Of a DNA stretch of 64,000 nucleotides, positions 44,475 to 53,868 are shown piece after piece. The position numbers and the translations under genes are program-made. The stretch covers positions 1,674,001 through 1,738,000 of the forward strand of contig NZ_JARBAX010000002.1 of NCBI RefSeq assembly GCF_028807635.1, written 5' to 3'. The notes under the pieces are model-generated. The model did not search any database. It worked only from the letters and a program-made list of their open reading frames with translations, and was not told the origin of the DNA. Source of the stretch: Streptomyces spiramyceticus (GTDB lineage: Bacteria; Actinomycetota; Actinomycetes; Streptomycetales; Streptomycetaceae). Within the stretch, counting starts at the first letter, position 1; each line of letters opens with the position of its first letter.

Positions 44475-44858
44475 TCAGATGGGCTTCAGCTGCGTGCGCA
44501 AGAGACAGAACTCGTTGCCCTCGGGGTCGGCCAGGACATGCCAGCTTTCTTCTCCGGTCTGGCCGATGTCGACAGGCACGGCGCCCAGTGCGAGCAACCT
44601 GGCCAGCTCGGCGTCCTGGTCGCGGTCGGTGGCGTTGACATCGATGTGCAGCGGGAGCTTCCCGAGCCGGGGGTTGCGGCCCGCATTGAAGACGAGGGTT
44701 GGCTGTGCGCCGCCGAGTCCGACGCCGGGCGGGCCGATTTCGATGCTGCCGTCACCTTCTCGAGCCAGCTCGACGTAGCCGAGGACATCGCACCAAAATG
44801 CGGCCAGTCGGCCAGGGTCTTCCGCGTCGATGACGAGTTCGCTGATTCGGCATGCCAT
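44475..44858 (-). CDS. VOC/glyoxalase-like protein
   Basis: 127 residues. ISELVIDAEDPGRLAAFWCD (residues 5-24) and a final HVLADPEGNEFCLLR give the paired beta-alpha-beta VOC fold of the glyoxalase_6 type. Metal ligands are not obvious. Small-molecule binding or resistance protein; substrate unknown. ATG 44858 is used because the upstream extension is not conserved. Confidence 0.88.
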   Translation of the reverse strand: MACRISELVIDAEDPGRLAAFWCDVLGYVELAREGDGSIEIGPPGVGLGGAQPTLVFNAGRNPRLGKLPLHIDVNATDRDQDAELARLLALGAVPVDIGQTGEESWHVLADPEGNEFCLLRTQLKPI

Positions 44859-45093
44859 GCAGCGAGGATAGGTGCGCCGGCCCGGCATCGGCCCCATCCG
44901 AGCGGCACGATCCCTTGCTACCCGTCCAATGACCCGGACGAAGCTACCTTGCCCACGAGCAACTCCACCGCCCGACGGGGTTGCTCGGACCGGACTACGG
45001 CCACCGTCCACAAAGCGGGCTGACCTCCGATCGGCGCAGCCCGAGCAGTCGGTCCATACAGGAGGGTCCTCGCCGCGGTCCCTCAGCCGACAC

Positions 45094-45604
45094 CTAATCG
45101 CCGCCCGCGCCAGGGATGATCAGGGCCGGCCGGGTGCAGGTGCCGCCCCGCCGTCCGCGCTCAGCGCCCCGATTGGCCCCAGGGCAGGGCGGGGATTGCG
45201 AGGTGGTCCGGCTCAGGGAGTGGAGAGGATCGACCGTGGTGCCGTTGCGCAGGGCGTCGTTTTCGAGAGCCAGTTGCCGGATGGCCTCTTCGTACAGGGC
45301 GAGGGTGCGGCGCAGGTCGGTGTTTTCCTGCCGCAGCCGTTTGAGGTTCGCCTCTCTTCTTTCGTCGGGCTCTGGCCGGTCCGTCGGTGCCGTGGCCTCG
45401 GTGGGCTGGGGGATGCGGGGCCGGAAGTGGGAGTCGATCAGGTCGGCGTAGTGGCGGTGGAAGATGGCGTGCGGGATGGCGAGGCGCCGCTCGACGGCGG
45501 TGTCGGTCGGGCGCCGTCAGCTGGCGGCCGCTTCGTCGAGGATGGCGTCCGATGGCGTCGATGGCGGCCTTGACGGTGTTGGCGTCGGGCAGGGCACGCT
45601 TCAT
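45094..45604 (-). pseudogene. Coiled-coil mobile-element accessory protein, frameshifted
   Basis: It starts MKRALPDANTVKAAIDAI at 45604 and then changes frame to ILDEAAAS, a stop, and RRPTDTAVERRLAIPHAIFH. It continues to a clear coiled coil (REANLKRLRQENTDLRRTLA, LYEEAIRQLALENDALR) and ends at TAG 45094. The pattern resembles TnpC/DUF6262-like accessory proteins next to tyrosine recombinases of Tn554-type elements. Its ATG overlaps the stop of the preceding ORF (ATGA), as in such operons. Frameshift plus stop make it non-functional as read. Confidence 0.5.
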
Positions 45605-45837
45605 TCGGTGGACTCCGGGGCGTGACAGGTAAGGAACGCGCCCATGGCACGGTGCTGTTCTTCGAGGCGGTGGCGGATGTAGGGGGCGTGGCGGACGAAC
45701 TCGGCGAGGCGGGCTTCGGCCTCGGCCGGGCCGGTCAGGGCCGGGCGGCCGTCGTCGGAGCCCATCTCGGTGAGCAGCTGGCCGCGGGCGATGAACACCG
45801 TACTTCGGGCCAGCCCCGGCCTCCCGCCGGCGGGCAC
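45601..45837 (-). pseudogene. Possible recombinase C-terminal remnant
   Basis: It encodes VFIARGQLLTEMGSDDGRPA, LTGPAEAEARLAEFVRHAPY and IRHRLEEQHRAMGAF. The translation is helical and looks like the end of a larger protein. It is coupled (ATGA overlap) to the coiled-coil ORF, which suggests the tail of the partner tyrosine recombinase. The family assignment rests on context only. Confidence 0.35.
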
Positions 45838-45950
45838 CCTCGCGACGTTCGTGCCGTCCGGACTCGCACCGCGCCTCCCACCGCGGCCCCGAGTTCGGCG
45901 GCCAACTCACCCAGGTGTTGGTCCGAGATGCCGCAGAAGGCAGGTTGGAC
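45838..45950 (-). pseudogene. IS5-type (HARBI1-like) transposase N-terminal scrap
   Basis: GISDQHLGELAAELG is followed by PRWEARCESGRHER and EAGAGPKY in a shifted frame. This matches the start of DDE transposases of the GISDxHLxELxxEL type. It is truncated at the joint with the recombinase-like ORF. Confidence 0.45.
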
Positions 45951-46051
45951 ATGGCCGCACGGGCCTGACTGGTCATCACAACCCAGACAACTCGCTCGAC
46001 CTCCGCCATGTCCTCACCCGTGACGAAGATCATCAATCGCAGGTCAGCACG

Positions 46052-46549
46052 TCAGGATCCGCCGCATTCGCTGTTGTCGCCGCCGGACCGGCACAGCGCG
46101 CCCGGGTTGATGGACGGGGAGGTCGGGGCGGGCTGTGGGTGTGCTTTGCGGTCTGCGTCGTCTATTCCGATGGCGGCCACCAGTACCAGGACTAGGCCAG
46201 CAAGGGCTTGGACGCCGATGCTGATGATTGCGCGGGCCGTGAACAAAGGGAACGCGGAGACCAGGACGATGCCGCCGACCACGGCCACGTAGGCGAAGGG
46301 GCGGGTGAGGGAGACGGACGAGTTGTCGGCTGCGGGGTCGAACATCTTGTATCCAGCCGCGTCGAGTCCGAAAAGGAACGCGATGAGGGGGGCGATGACG
46401 TCGATCACGAGGAGGCCGATTGCGAGTGCGATGTCTGCGGCCGGGTGCAACCACCTGCGCCGTTGCGGCAGCAGAGGATTGTTGGCCCCTGTATAGCGGG
46501 GGTGGCGAGTTGGCCACGGAGGGGTATTGGGGGGAGGCAGCGTGGTCAT
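46052..46549 (-). CDS. Small membrane protein, four helices
   Basis: 165 residues. A proline-rich cytoplasmic start (TTLPPPNTPPWP) is followed by four hydrophobic segments: ADIALAIGLLVIDVIAPLIA, PFAYVAVVGGIVLVSAFPLF, ARAIISIGVQALAGLVLVLV and a short AAIGI. An acidic tail follows. No family recognised (DUF6264-like proteins have this layout). Start ATG 46549. Confidence 0.75.
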   Translation of the reverse strand: MTTLPPPNTPPWPTRHPRYTGANNPLLPQRRRWLHPAADIALAIGLLVIDVIAPLIAFLFGLDAAGYKMFDPAADNSSVSLTRPFAYVAVVGGIVLVSAFPLFTARAIISIGVQALAGLVLVLVAAIGIDDADRKAHPQPAPTSPSINPGALCRSGGDNSECGGS

Positions 46550-46900
46550 CGGTCCAGCGTCCCTCAGAAGCGGACCGGGGTCCTGAGTAGAAGTACTCAG
46601 GACCCCGGCGGGTGGTCAGTGCAGGAGCGGCGAACCGGTCAGCTTCCACGCCTGGGCGCCCTTGCCCGCCGCCCTCGGTGTCGTAGATGACGGTGGCGTG
46701 ACGAGTACCACAGGCCCTTGTTGAGCGTGGCGGACGGAGCCGTGCACGTCCGCACGACGACCTTCAGAATCACACACCAGCCAAACCCCAGGCCAGCACC
46801 CCCATCCATCGCGGGTCAGCCCGTTAGCCGCTGAGTCGCGGCGGGTGGTGGAGGATGGGACGGATCTTCCCTCCTCATCATCGATCCGTCTTCCGCCTCG
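46550..46900. other. Spacer with a possible secreted-protein tail
   Basis: About 350 bases. Minus-strand scraps (SATLNKGLWYSS; KGAQAWKLTGSPLLH then a stop near 46619) in different frames suggest the decayed C-terminus of a small secreted protein. No intact gene. Confidence 0.3.
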
Positions 46901-48631
46901 TCAGGCGGCGCCCTTCTTACTCAGGAACCGGCGGAGCTTCGTCAGCGGCCACGTGTTGATGACGTCGTCCGTCGTCAGCCAGCCGCGCTGCGCCGTCGCC
47001 ACCCCGTAGCGCATGTACGGCAGATGTGTGATGGCGTGCGCGTCGGAGTTCACGGCGAACTTCACGCCGTACCGTTTCGCGCGCAGGATGTCCTCGTCGC
47101 ACAGGTCGAGCCGCTCGGGATGCGCGTTGATCTCCAGAGCGGTGCCCGCTCGTGCGCAGGCTTTGAAGACCGCGTCGAAGTCGGCATCGATGCCTGGGCG
47201 TTTGCCGATCCTGCGGGTCGTGGGGTGGCCGATGACGGCGACGTGCGGGTTCTCGCAGGCGCGGATGAGACGGCGGGTGAGTTCGCGCCTGCTCTGATTG
47301 AAGTGGGAGTGGACCGAGGCCACACAGATGTCGAAATCCGCGAGGAACTCGTTGGGCCAGTCCAGGGTGCCGTCCGGGCCGATGTTGAGTTCCGTGCCGT
47401 GCAGCAGCCGCATCTTGTGGTGCGCGCCGTCGAGTGCGCGTACTCGCTCGCGCTGGGCGAGGATCTTCTCACTGGTCATGCGCTGCATGTACAGGTTCGG
47501 GGCGTGGTCCGTGACGGCGTAGTACGCATAACCGCGGGCGGCAGCGGCGGCGATCATGTCCTCCAGCGGGGCCAGCCCGTCGGTGAAGTCGGTGTGGGTG
47601 TGCAGATCGCCGCGGATGTCGTGCTCCGTCAGGAGGTCGGGGAGTTCGCCGCGCAGCCCGGCCGCGATCTCACCGCGGTCCTCGCGCAGCGTCGGCGGTA
47701 TCCAGGGCAGTCCGAGCCGGGCGTAGATCGCCTCCTCCGTCTCGGAGGTGATGCTCTCGCCGCTTTCAGCGTCGTAGAGCCCGTATTCTGACAGTTTGAG
47801 GCCTTGGCGCGCGGCAAGTTCGCGCGTGCGGATGTTGTGCGCCTTGGAACCGGTGAAGTACTGCAGTCCCGCTCCCCAGGAGGCCGGGGGGAGGACCCGT
47901 AGGTCCACCTGGAGGCCCGTGGTGGTCCGTACGGAGGTCTTCTTCTCCCCGTGTGCGATGGCCTCGGCAGTTTGCGGAAGGGTGGTGAGGGCATCCATGA
48001 AGGGGGCCGACCGGCGTGCCGCCACCAGGATGTCGACATCGCCGATGGTCTCCTTCATACGGCGCAGGGAGCCCGCGTAGGTGCACCGGACGCAGCCGCG
48101 GATGTCCGACAGCTCGGCGATGAGCTGTTCGGCGATGTCCATGGCAGCGCTGACGAGGATCCGGCCCTCACCGGCCTTCTGCAGCACGGAGATGCCGTGC
48201 AGAAGGTTGTCCTCGGTCCGCTCTCCGAAGCCCTTCAGATCGCGGAGCCGTTCCTGGTGGATGGCGTCGAGCAGCTGGTCTACGGAGCTGATGCCTCGCT
48301 CCTCGTAAAGGATCATGGCCTTGCGGGGGCCGAGCCCCGGAATCGTGATCAGCTCGCGCACTCCTGCCGGTACGGACGCTCTGGCCTTGTCGACGACGGA
48401 CATGCGGCCGGTCCGCAGGTACTCCAGGATCTTGTCGGCGACCGATTTGCCGACGTTCGGGATCTCGCACAGCCCCTTGGCGTCGAGTTTCGAGACATCC
48501 TGTGGGTAGCCCCCGACGGCACGGGCGGCCTTTTCGTAGGCGCGCGCCTTGAAGGCCTCCCCGCCCCGGATCGCGATGAGGTCGGCGTATTCCTGGAGCA
48601 GCGCCTCGACCTGGTCGTTGGCTCTGGCCAT
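46901..48631 (-). CDS. polX: PolX-type DNA polymerase/3'-5' exonuclease
   Basis: 576 residues. Helix-hairpin-helix domain first (ARAYEKAARAVGGYPQDVSK; CEIPNVGKSVADKILEYLRT). Next the pol-beta nucleotidyltransferase (YAGSLRRMKETIGDVDILVA with the two metal aspartates). From about residue 335 comes a PHP domain (GDLHTHTDFTDGLAPLEDMI; HPTTRRIG; VNSDAH). PolX fills gaps in base-excision or end-joining repair and the PHP part removes 3' ends. Length matches the family. ATG 48631 is preceded directly by GGAGGT. Stand-alone gene. Confidence 0.95.
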   Translation of the reverse strand: MARANDQVEALLQEYADLIAIRGGEAFKARAYEKAARAVGGYPQDVSKLDAKGLCEIPNVGKSVADKILEYLRTGRMSVVDKARASVPAGVRELITIPGLGPRKAMILYEERGISSVDQLLDAIHQERLRDLKGFGERTEDNLLHGISVLQKAGEGRILVSAAMDIAEQLIAELSDIRGCVRCTYAGSLRRMKETIGDVDILVAARRSAPFMDALTTLPQTAEAIAHGEKKTSVRTTTGLQVDLRVLPPASWGAGLQYFTGSKAHNIRTRELAARQGLKLSEYGLYDAESGESITSETEEAIYARLGLPWIPPTLREDRGEIAAGLRGELPDLLTEHDIRGDLHTHTDFTDGLAPLEDMIAAAAARGYAYYAVTDHAPNLYMQRMTSEKILAQRERVRALDGAHHKMRLLHGTELNIGPDGTLDWPNEFLADFDICVASVHSHFNQSRRELTRRLIRACENPHVAVIGHPTTRRIGKRPGIDADFDAVFKACARAGTALEINAHPERLDLCDEDILRAKRYGVKFAVNSDAHAITHLPYMRYGVATAQRGWLTTDDVINTWPLTKLRRFLSKKGAA

Positions 48632-49147
48632 ACCTCCAGAGTGCCCCCGCCCACCCCCGGCAGGCACGCCGGGCGCCCGGGTCGCGGGCCTGGCATGACC
48701 GGCGACCGACGAGGGTGATTCCGGCGGTGATGGCGTCCAGGTCTCGGCGGAGGAGCCAGCCCTCCTGCCCGCCCGGACCACCACCCGGCCCCACCCGCCC
48801 GTGCCGCGTCCGGGCGCCCCGGGATGCTCGCGGGGTGTGAATGGGCGGCTGTGTCTCAGTTCGTTGTGTCTGCGGGCTGCACTTCGGGTCATGCCCCCTG
48901 TGGTGGTGTAGCCGTGCCGAATTGGTCTGCCGTGTGTGGTGAGTTCCGATTGGGGCTCAGTGGCGGTGTAGAGCTCGTCCGCGCTGCCCTCGGGGAGACA
49001 GCTGCGGGGGAAGGCGATCCGTTCGTTGTGCATCTCGCAGAGCGCGGCGGTAGTCGGCCGCTCGATGCGGGCGGGTTGGGGAGGACCTGGACGGCATCGG
49101 TGCGACGGCGCCTCCGGCTCCTCCTGACCACCGGCCCTGGGAACGGA
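48632..49147. other. Spacer upstream of polX
   Basis: About 515 bases. Open frames exist on both strands but none matches a family; the minus-strand extension of the polX frame through this region is arginine/proline-rich and not conserved. Confidence 0.35.
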
Positions 49148-49186
49148 AAAGGCCGGCTCGACGCCGTTGGAGCCGAGCCGGCCTTT
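49148..49186. terminator. Perfect 12-bp stem with A/T ends, bidirectional terminator
   Basis: AAAGGCCGGCTC and GAGCCGGCCTTT pair over 12 bp around a 15-base loop. A and T runs flank the stem, so it can act in both directions. It lies downstream of an IS-type C-terminal scrap on the minus strand. Confidence 0.75.
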
Positions 49187-49248
49187 CCGGTGGTGCATCC
49201 CCCTCGGGGGCGGGCATTCCGCTCGACGGGGCTGGTCAGGGCTATGTC

Positions 49249-49325
49249 CTATGTGGTGAGGCGGACGAGGCGCTTGTAGCCGCGGAGGGCTACGGCGAGG
49301 CTGAGGAAGCTGGACACCTGCCACG
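49249..49325 (-). pseudogene. Possible transposase C-terminal scrap
   Basis: It encodes QVSSFLSLAVALRGYKRLVR then LTT and TAG. It resembles the last helix of some IS5-type transposases (FLxLAAALTCYKRL). Only 25 residues, so the call is tentative. The terminator hairpin follows it. Confidence 0.35.
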
Positions 49326-49439
49326 TCAGGGCATGATCTCCAGCGTTGGGTCGGCCTGCGCCGGAGCTAGGCCGGCAGAGGTGGGGGGCGGCGTAGCATC
49401 GAATGAGAGGCAGCGCACCACCATAAGGAGGTGTCGTTC

Positions 49440-49838
49440 ATGCCCGAGGCTCGTGGAATCGGGCACGTCGCCCTGACCGTGAGCGACGTGAAGCGCAGCG
49501 CGGAGTTCTACAACCGGCTGTTGGATACGCAGACGGTTCTCGATGTGGAGGACGAATACGGACCGTTCGTGGTCGACGCCTCCCCGTCGTTCGTCCTCGG
49601 TTTCCGCAGGCATGAGGCGACGAGCGAAGCGGATGTGTTCGACCCGGCGCGCGTAGGGCTCGACCATTGCGGGTTCCATGTCGCCGACCGGGGGCAACTG
49701 GAGGCCTGGGAGGCCCGGCTCGACGAGCAGGGGGTGTCGCACTCCGGCATCGTAGAGGACCCGTTCGGACTCCATCTCAGCTTCAAGGATCCGGACAATA
49801 TCGCCCTGGAGTTCTTCTGCCCGGCGGAACAGGGCTGA
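49440..49838 (+). CDS. VOC superfamily protein
   Basis: 132 residues. GIGHVALTVSDVKRSAEFYN (residues 6-25) and GLDHCGFHVADRGQLEAWEA (about 63-82), with His and Glu at the metal positions of each half and ending DNIALEFFCP. Typical single-chain glyoxalase/dioxygenase-like fold. Substrate unknown. ATG 49440 is chosen over GTG 49431 because AAGGAGGT lies 8 bases upstream. Confidence 0.9.
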   Translation: MPEARGIGHVALTVSDVKRSAEFYNRLLDTQTVLDVEDEYGPFVVDASPSFVLGFRRHEATSEADVFDPARVGLDHCGFHVADRGQLEAWEARLDEQGVSHSGIVEDPFGLHLSFKDPDNIALEFFCPAEQG

Positions 49839-49859
49839 CCCAGAACGGACTCGCAGGGC

Positions 49860-50075
49860 AATGACAGCTGGTCTCCCAACTTTCGTGCGCCAGTACGCCT
49901 AACCAGCAGTGTCCTGTCTGCCAGCGGCAGGCTCCACGGCCTGCCCCTGCGGGTGGCGTCGCCCCCCTCGCGACGCAGCACCGTCACCAGTTTCTTGAAC
50001 TGGCGCGGGCTCAGCCCGGAGAACGGGACTATCCAAGACGGCTCCGACACCGTGATCACACCAGCCACATCAAGA
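49860..50075 (-). pseudogene. IS5-family transposase N-terminal fragment, copy C
   Basis: It encodes DVAGVITVSEPSWIVPFSGL, SPRQFKKLVTVLRREGGDAT and RRGRPWSLPLADRTLLV, then ends. It is the same N-terminus as copies at 9682-9933 and 24181-24231, here diverged. It abuts the 3' end of a HAD fragment. Confidence 0.7.
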
Positions 50076-50450
50076 TCATTGCGCCGCGGCTGATCCCTCC
50101 AGCCTGTGAGGGCGGGGTCCGGACACGAAGGCAAGGACGACGCGGACCGCTTCGCGCAGGCTGCCGAAGTGACGATGCGCGCCGTCCACCGCCGCAGGGG
50201 CGTTGACACCCCACACCGTCATCCCGGCACGCAGCCCGGACTCCACTCCGTAAGGGGTGTCCTCGATGACCAGACAGTCCTCCGGTTTGGCACCAAGTCG
50301 CGCGGCTACCTGCAGATACGGCACCGGCGACGGCTTGCCTTCCTCCACGGCGGCCGCGGCTGACGCTTCCATGTGCCGAAGTGCCACATCAAAGGCGCGA
50401 CGAAGCTGGTCGATCGGGATCTGCAGGGGTTCGCTGGCCATGGGCACCAC
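50076..50450 (-). pseudogene. HAD-superfamily phosphatase, C-terminal fragment
   Basis: It encodes EEGKPSPVPYLQVAARLGAK then PEDCLVIEDTPYGVESGLRA and GMTVWGV. These are HAD motifs III and IV (GKPxPxxYL; VIEDxxxGVxAGxxAGM) of the beta-phosphoglucomutase-like group. Motif I (DxDGT) and the cap are absent, so it is truncated at the N-terminus. It might be expressed but cannot be catalytic. Confidence 0.7.
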
Positions 50451-50489
50451 CTTGGCGCAGCCACTCTCGCAACGAGCCGCCGGACAGTC

Positions 50490-51107
50490 CTAGGCGTCGG
50501 TTGGGCGGCGCGGCTCGCGCCACATCGGCCACAGCGCCGGCCCGTCCCCCGGCAGCCGCAGTTCCTCACGCACGGTGAAGCCGAAGTGCTCGTAGAAGGG
50601 GAGGTTGGACGGTTTGGAGGACTCCAGATAGGCGGGCAGGCCCGCTGCGTCAGCCTTGGCAAGCCCCGAGCGCAGCAGGGCGGCGCCGTGTCCCTGGCCC
50701 TGGGCGTCCGGGTCGGCGCCTATTACCGCCAGGTACCAGTGCGGTTCCTGAGGTGTGTGCTTGGCGGCCGTCTCGACGGTGTCCCTGAACAGCGGAGCCC
50801 GGTCGCCGAGAATGTTCTGGAGCTCCTGAATGGTCTCCGCGTCGGGAACGGCTTTGGCCTGCGCCTCCGGAGGTACCCAGAATGCGGCCGCCGCCTCGGT
50901 GTGCTCACAGACGCCGTGGTGGACGTACTGCCGGGTGAAGATCGTGGTGAAGTAGCGGCCCAGCCCTGCCTCGCGCGAGGCGTCGTTGGGGAAGAACCAG
51001 CGCATCATCGGGTCGTCGTCGAAGGCGCGTGCCAAGGTGCGGCTGATCGGTGGAGCGTCGTCGACCGTTGCCGTCTTCGAAATGTTCGGTATCGACATAC
51101 GGGTCAT
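50490..51107 (-). CDS. GNAT N-acetyltransferase
   Basis: 205 residues. Motif A is HWYLAVIGADPDAQGQGHGA then ALLRSGLAKAD, containing the Q/RxxGxG/A acetyl-CoA loop. The end is NLPFYEHFGFTVREELRLPG. This form is frequent in Streptomyces, some members conferring antibiotic or toxin tolerance; substrate unknown. ATG 51107 used; 51095 is also possible. Confidence 0.9.
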   Translation of the reverse strand: MTRMSIPNISKTATVDDAPPISRTLARAFDDDPMMRWFFPNDASREAGLGRYFTTIFTRQYVHHGVCEHTEAAAAFWVPPEAQAKAVPDAETIQELQNILGDRAPLFRDTVETAAKHTPQEPHWYLAVIGADPDAQGQGHGAALLRSGLAKADAAGLPAYLESSKPSNLPFYEHFGFTVREELRLPGDGPALWPMWREPRRPTDA

Positions 51108-52021
51108 TCTGCACCCGTTGATCTTCGATGGCGGAGCGGGGGTCCCTCCGCTCGTGGGGCCATTGAGGCGGGCCTGAAAGGGAGTTCACGCAAGGGATGC
51201 AGTGAGAAGAACCAGCTGCGGTCGTGGTGATGCGCGGCTCAGCTCTGTTCGACTGGTCGCTGACTCGACTCGTCGGACTCCGAACGGGATCGCACTGGAG
51301 GACGTTCCCGGGTCCCGCCGCCCGTGAGGATGCGGCCTGGCCGGCCCGCCTGACTCCGCGGCCCTGACCGAGCTCGCCGACCTGTCGGGGCACGTCCCGG
51401 AACGGCTCCGTCGTGGACGTACAACGGGATGATGGTCGTCGGCAGATGCGCGAGCGTGGCTGGCGAACCCTGGCTGAACACCGGTGGTGGTCATGCCGCG
51501 TAGCCGGAAAACTGAATCCCGATGCGCCCCGGCTGATCGCTGAGCTCACCATCGCCGAGTGTCGTGCCCGCAGAGCCACCTGTCCGGACGAGCTGCGGGC
51601 TAGCGACATCGGCGCGGGTGACGACGGCGCCCTGTGTCTTACCGGTCTGGGTCTTGCGATGCGTCCCTCCCGCGACGAGCACTATTGAGCCGACCGACCC
51701 AGCGCGCCGTCGGCGACGGCCGGGCGGGGGACGCCCGCAACTCCGGTGGCACGGCCGGGGCGTTGCGGGCCCTGTCCGACGGCTGAAGCGGCGCAGAAGG
51801 ACCGCACGGCAGGACTGGCAAGCCGCACGCGGGATACCACTCTTGGGTGATTCGCCGTTCGTGCTGGTCGTTACCGAAACGCTTTCGCGAAACGGCGGCT
51901 TCAGCCCCATCGCATCCCGGACCCGGATCGTCGGACTCTTATCTCATCTCAGGACATCTTGCCTCTGTCTCATCCGATCTTGTTCGGTTCGCATGTCAGA
52001 GACAAAGTCAGATGAGACAGG
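51108..52021. other. Long gap without recognisable gene
   Basis: About 910 bases. Open frames are present on both strands, but none shows a recognisable family or ribosome site. A plus-strand stretch near 51500-51600 (LNPDAPRLIAELTIAECRAR) is mildly protein-like. A lower-GC patch (51930-52020) precedes the NIPSNAP gene end. Confidence 0.4.
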
Positions 52022-52762
52022 TCAGGAGATGATCGAGCGGCCTGTGGGCGTCAGCCGCAGTATCCGGGGGGCTGCTGTCTGTTCTCGATCGATGCCCGGC
52101 AGGATCTCGTCCCGTGCGAGGGGATGGGCCTGTATATCGGCGAGGTGCTGTCGGTAAGCGCTCTCGTTTGGATACGAGGTAAAGACCGCGGCGACGTTCT
52201 CTCCGGTGCGGATGGGCAGTCTGGGGAATGTGTTTTGTGCTGTCTCGGTGGTGAGGGCGGCGAGCGGCGCGGGGTCCGTCTTGTGGAGCACGGGGAGGAG
52301 GCCGTCCCGGATCAGCGCGATGCCGTCGTGTCGCCCGGGAGGGAAGGACCACATGGTGGCGGACACGAATCGCTCCGGTGCCGGAGCGCTGACCTGGGGC
52401 CGCTCGGGCGGGGAGACAGCGAAGCCGTTCTCGTCCGACAGGGGGCGCAGCAGCAGGACGTCGTCGGAGTCGATCATGGTGGCATTGGCCTGGGGGCCGT
52501 GCTTGGCCCAGACGGGGCCGTCGTAGAAGGCTGTCAGTGCGCGGTGTCGGGCCGCCATGTCCCGGAACCCGCGCAGCCAGACGAAGCGGTCCGGGTCGTC
52601 GAGGTCTCGGAACTGGCCGAGCACGGACATCCCTGCCTCTTCCTGGGTTTCGATGAACTCCTGGTCGAACAGCTCGATGAGTTCGTCGCGTCGGCCGGGG
52701 CGCAGCGTGTACTGGCGCAGTTCGATCACGGCGGGGCGGACGACGGGATCAGTGGGCGGCAC
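52022..52762 (-). CDS. NIPSNAP family protein
   Basis: 246 residues. The family start VIELRQYTLRPGRRDELIEL is at residues 12-31, followed by VWLRGFRDMAARHRALTAFY. A second, weaker ferredoxin-like half has MWSFPPGRHDG. NIPSNAP domains are dimeric alpha-beta barrel-like folds of unclear function, sometimes binding phenolics. GTG 52762 is chosen because CAGGAG lies just upstream; TTG 52792 is an alternative. Divergent from a WYL regulator, 128 bases away. Confidence 0.88.
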   Translation of the reverse strand: MPPTDPVVRPAVIELRQYTLRPGRRDELIELFDQEFIETQEEAGMSVLGQFRDLDDPDRFVWLRGFRDMAARHRALTAFYDGPVWAKHGPQANATMIDSDDVLLLRPLSDENGFAVSPPERPQVSAPAPERFVSATMWSFPPGRHDGIALIRDGLLPVLHKTDPAPLAALTTETAQNTFPRLPIRTGENVAAVFTSYPNESAYRQHLADIQAHPLARDEILPGIDREQTAAPRILRLTPTGRSIIS

Positions 52763-52890
52763 GGGAGGCTCCTGTTCAGTTCTCTTCTTCAAGCACGGGC
52801 TCCCGGCTCGTTCAGTCGGAGCCGGGCGTGGACTGACGGTAGGACGGATGTGTGCCAGGGGTTGTCAGGGTTTCCGGGGAGAATGTGCCC

Positions 52891-53868
52891 ATGTCTGCTG
52901 GTCGACTGCTGTCGGTGCTGCTGTTGCTGCAATCCCGTGGCCGCATGCCCGCTAGAGGGATAGCCGACGAGCTGGGTGTGTCCGTGCGGACGGCATACCG
53001 TGACCTGGCGCGTCTGCAGGCCGCCGGGGTTCCGGTCTATGGGGAGCCGGGCCGCAAGGGCGGCTACCAGCTGCTCGACGGCTATCGCACCCGCCTGACC
53101 GGGATGACCCAGGGTGAGGCGCGGGCGCTGTTCTTCGCCGGGCTGCCCGGCCCCGCTGCCGACCTGGGGCTCGCGGCGGAGGTGACGGCAGCACGGCTGA
53201 AGCTGCTGGCCGCGTTGCCGGCGGAACTGCGTGAGGAAGCGGCGCGGACCGCGGCGGTGTTCCACCTGGACGCTCCGGCCTGGTACCGGGATCCCGAACA
53301 AACGCCATATCTGACCCTGTTCGTCGACTCGGTGCTCACACGGCGAGTGGTGGACGTGCGCTACCGCCGTTGGCGCGCGCCGCAAGAGGTGCATCGCCGC
53401 CTTCGCCCCTACGGCCTGGTACTCAAGTCCGGTACCTGGTATCTCGTGGCCGCTGCGGAGAGCCGGATCAGGACCTACCGGGTCACCCAAGTCCTCGACG
53501 CGGTGCTGAGCGATGAACGGTTCAATCGGCCCCAGGATTTCGACCTGGGCGCGTACTGGACCTCCTACCTCGACGATTTCCAGACACGCCGCTACACCGG
53601 CACGGCCACCATCCGCCTGTCCCCACGGGGACGCCGACGCCTGCCGGACAACCTTCCCCCGGAGATGGTGCGGGCAGTCGAGTCCGCCACGACCACCGTG
53701 GGCGACGACGGATGGGTCGAGGCGGTCATCCCGACCGAGAGCACCCAGCACGCGTGCGGTGAGCTGCTGCGGCTCGGCGGCGACGTCGAGGTCCTCGCGC
53801 CGGCGGAACTACGCCAAGCCATGGCCGACGCGGTAGGTGTACTCGCCCGGGCATACGGAATCGCCTGA
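52891..53868 (+). CDS. WYL-domain transcriptional regulator
   Basis: 325 residues. N-terminal DeoR-like winged helix (LLSVLLLLQSRGRMPARGIA ... VSVRTAYRDLARLQAAGVPV) and a central WYL domain (RRLRPYGLVLKSGTWYLVAA). The WYL domain binds small or nucleic-acid ligands. It probably controls the divergent NIPSNAP gene. ATG 52891 has GGGGAGAA upstream. Confidence 0.93.
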   Translation: MSAGRLLSVLLLLQSRGRMPARGIADELGVSVRTAYRDLARLQAAGVPVYGEPGRKGGYQLLDGYRTRLTGMTQGEARALFFAGLPGPAADLGLAAEVTAARLKLLAALPAELREEAARTAAVFHLDAPAWYRDPEQTPYLTLFVDSVLTRRVVDVRYRRWRAPQEVHRRLRPYGLVLKSGTWYLVAAAESRIRTYRVTQVLDAVLSDERFNRPQDFDLGAYWTSYLDDFQTRRYTGTATIRLSPRGRRRLPDNLPPEMVRAVESATTTVGDDGWVEAVIPTESTQHACGELLRLGGDVEVLAPAELRQAMADAVGVLARAYGIA

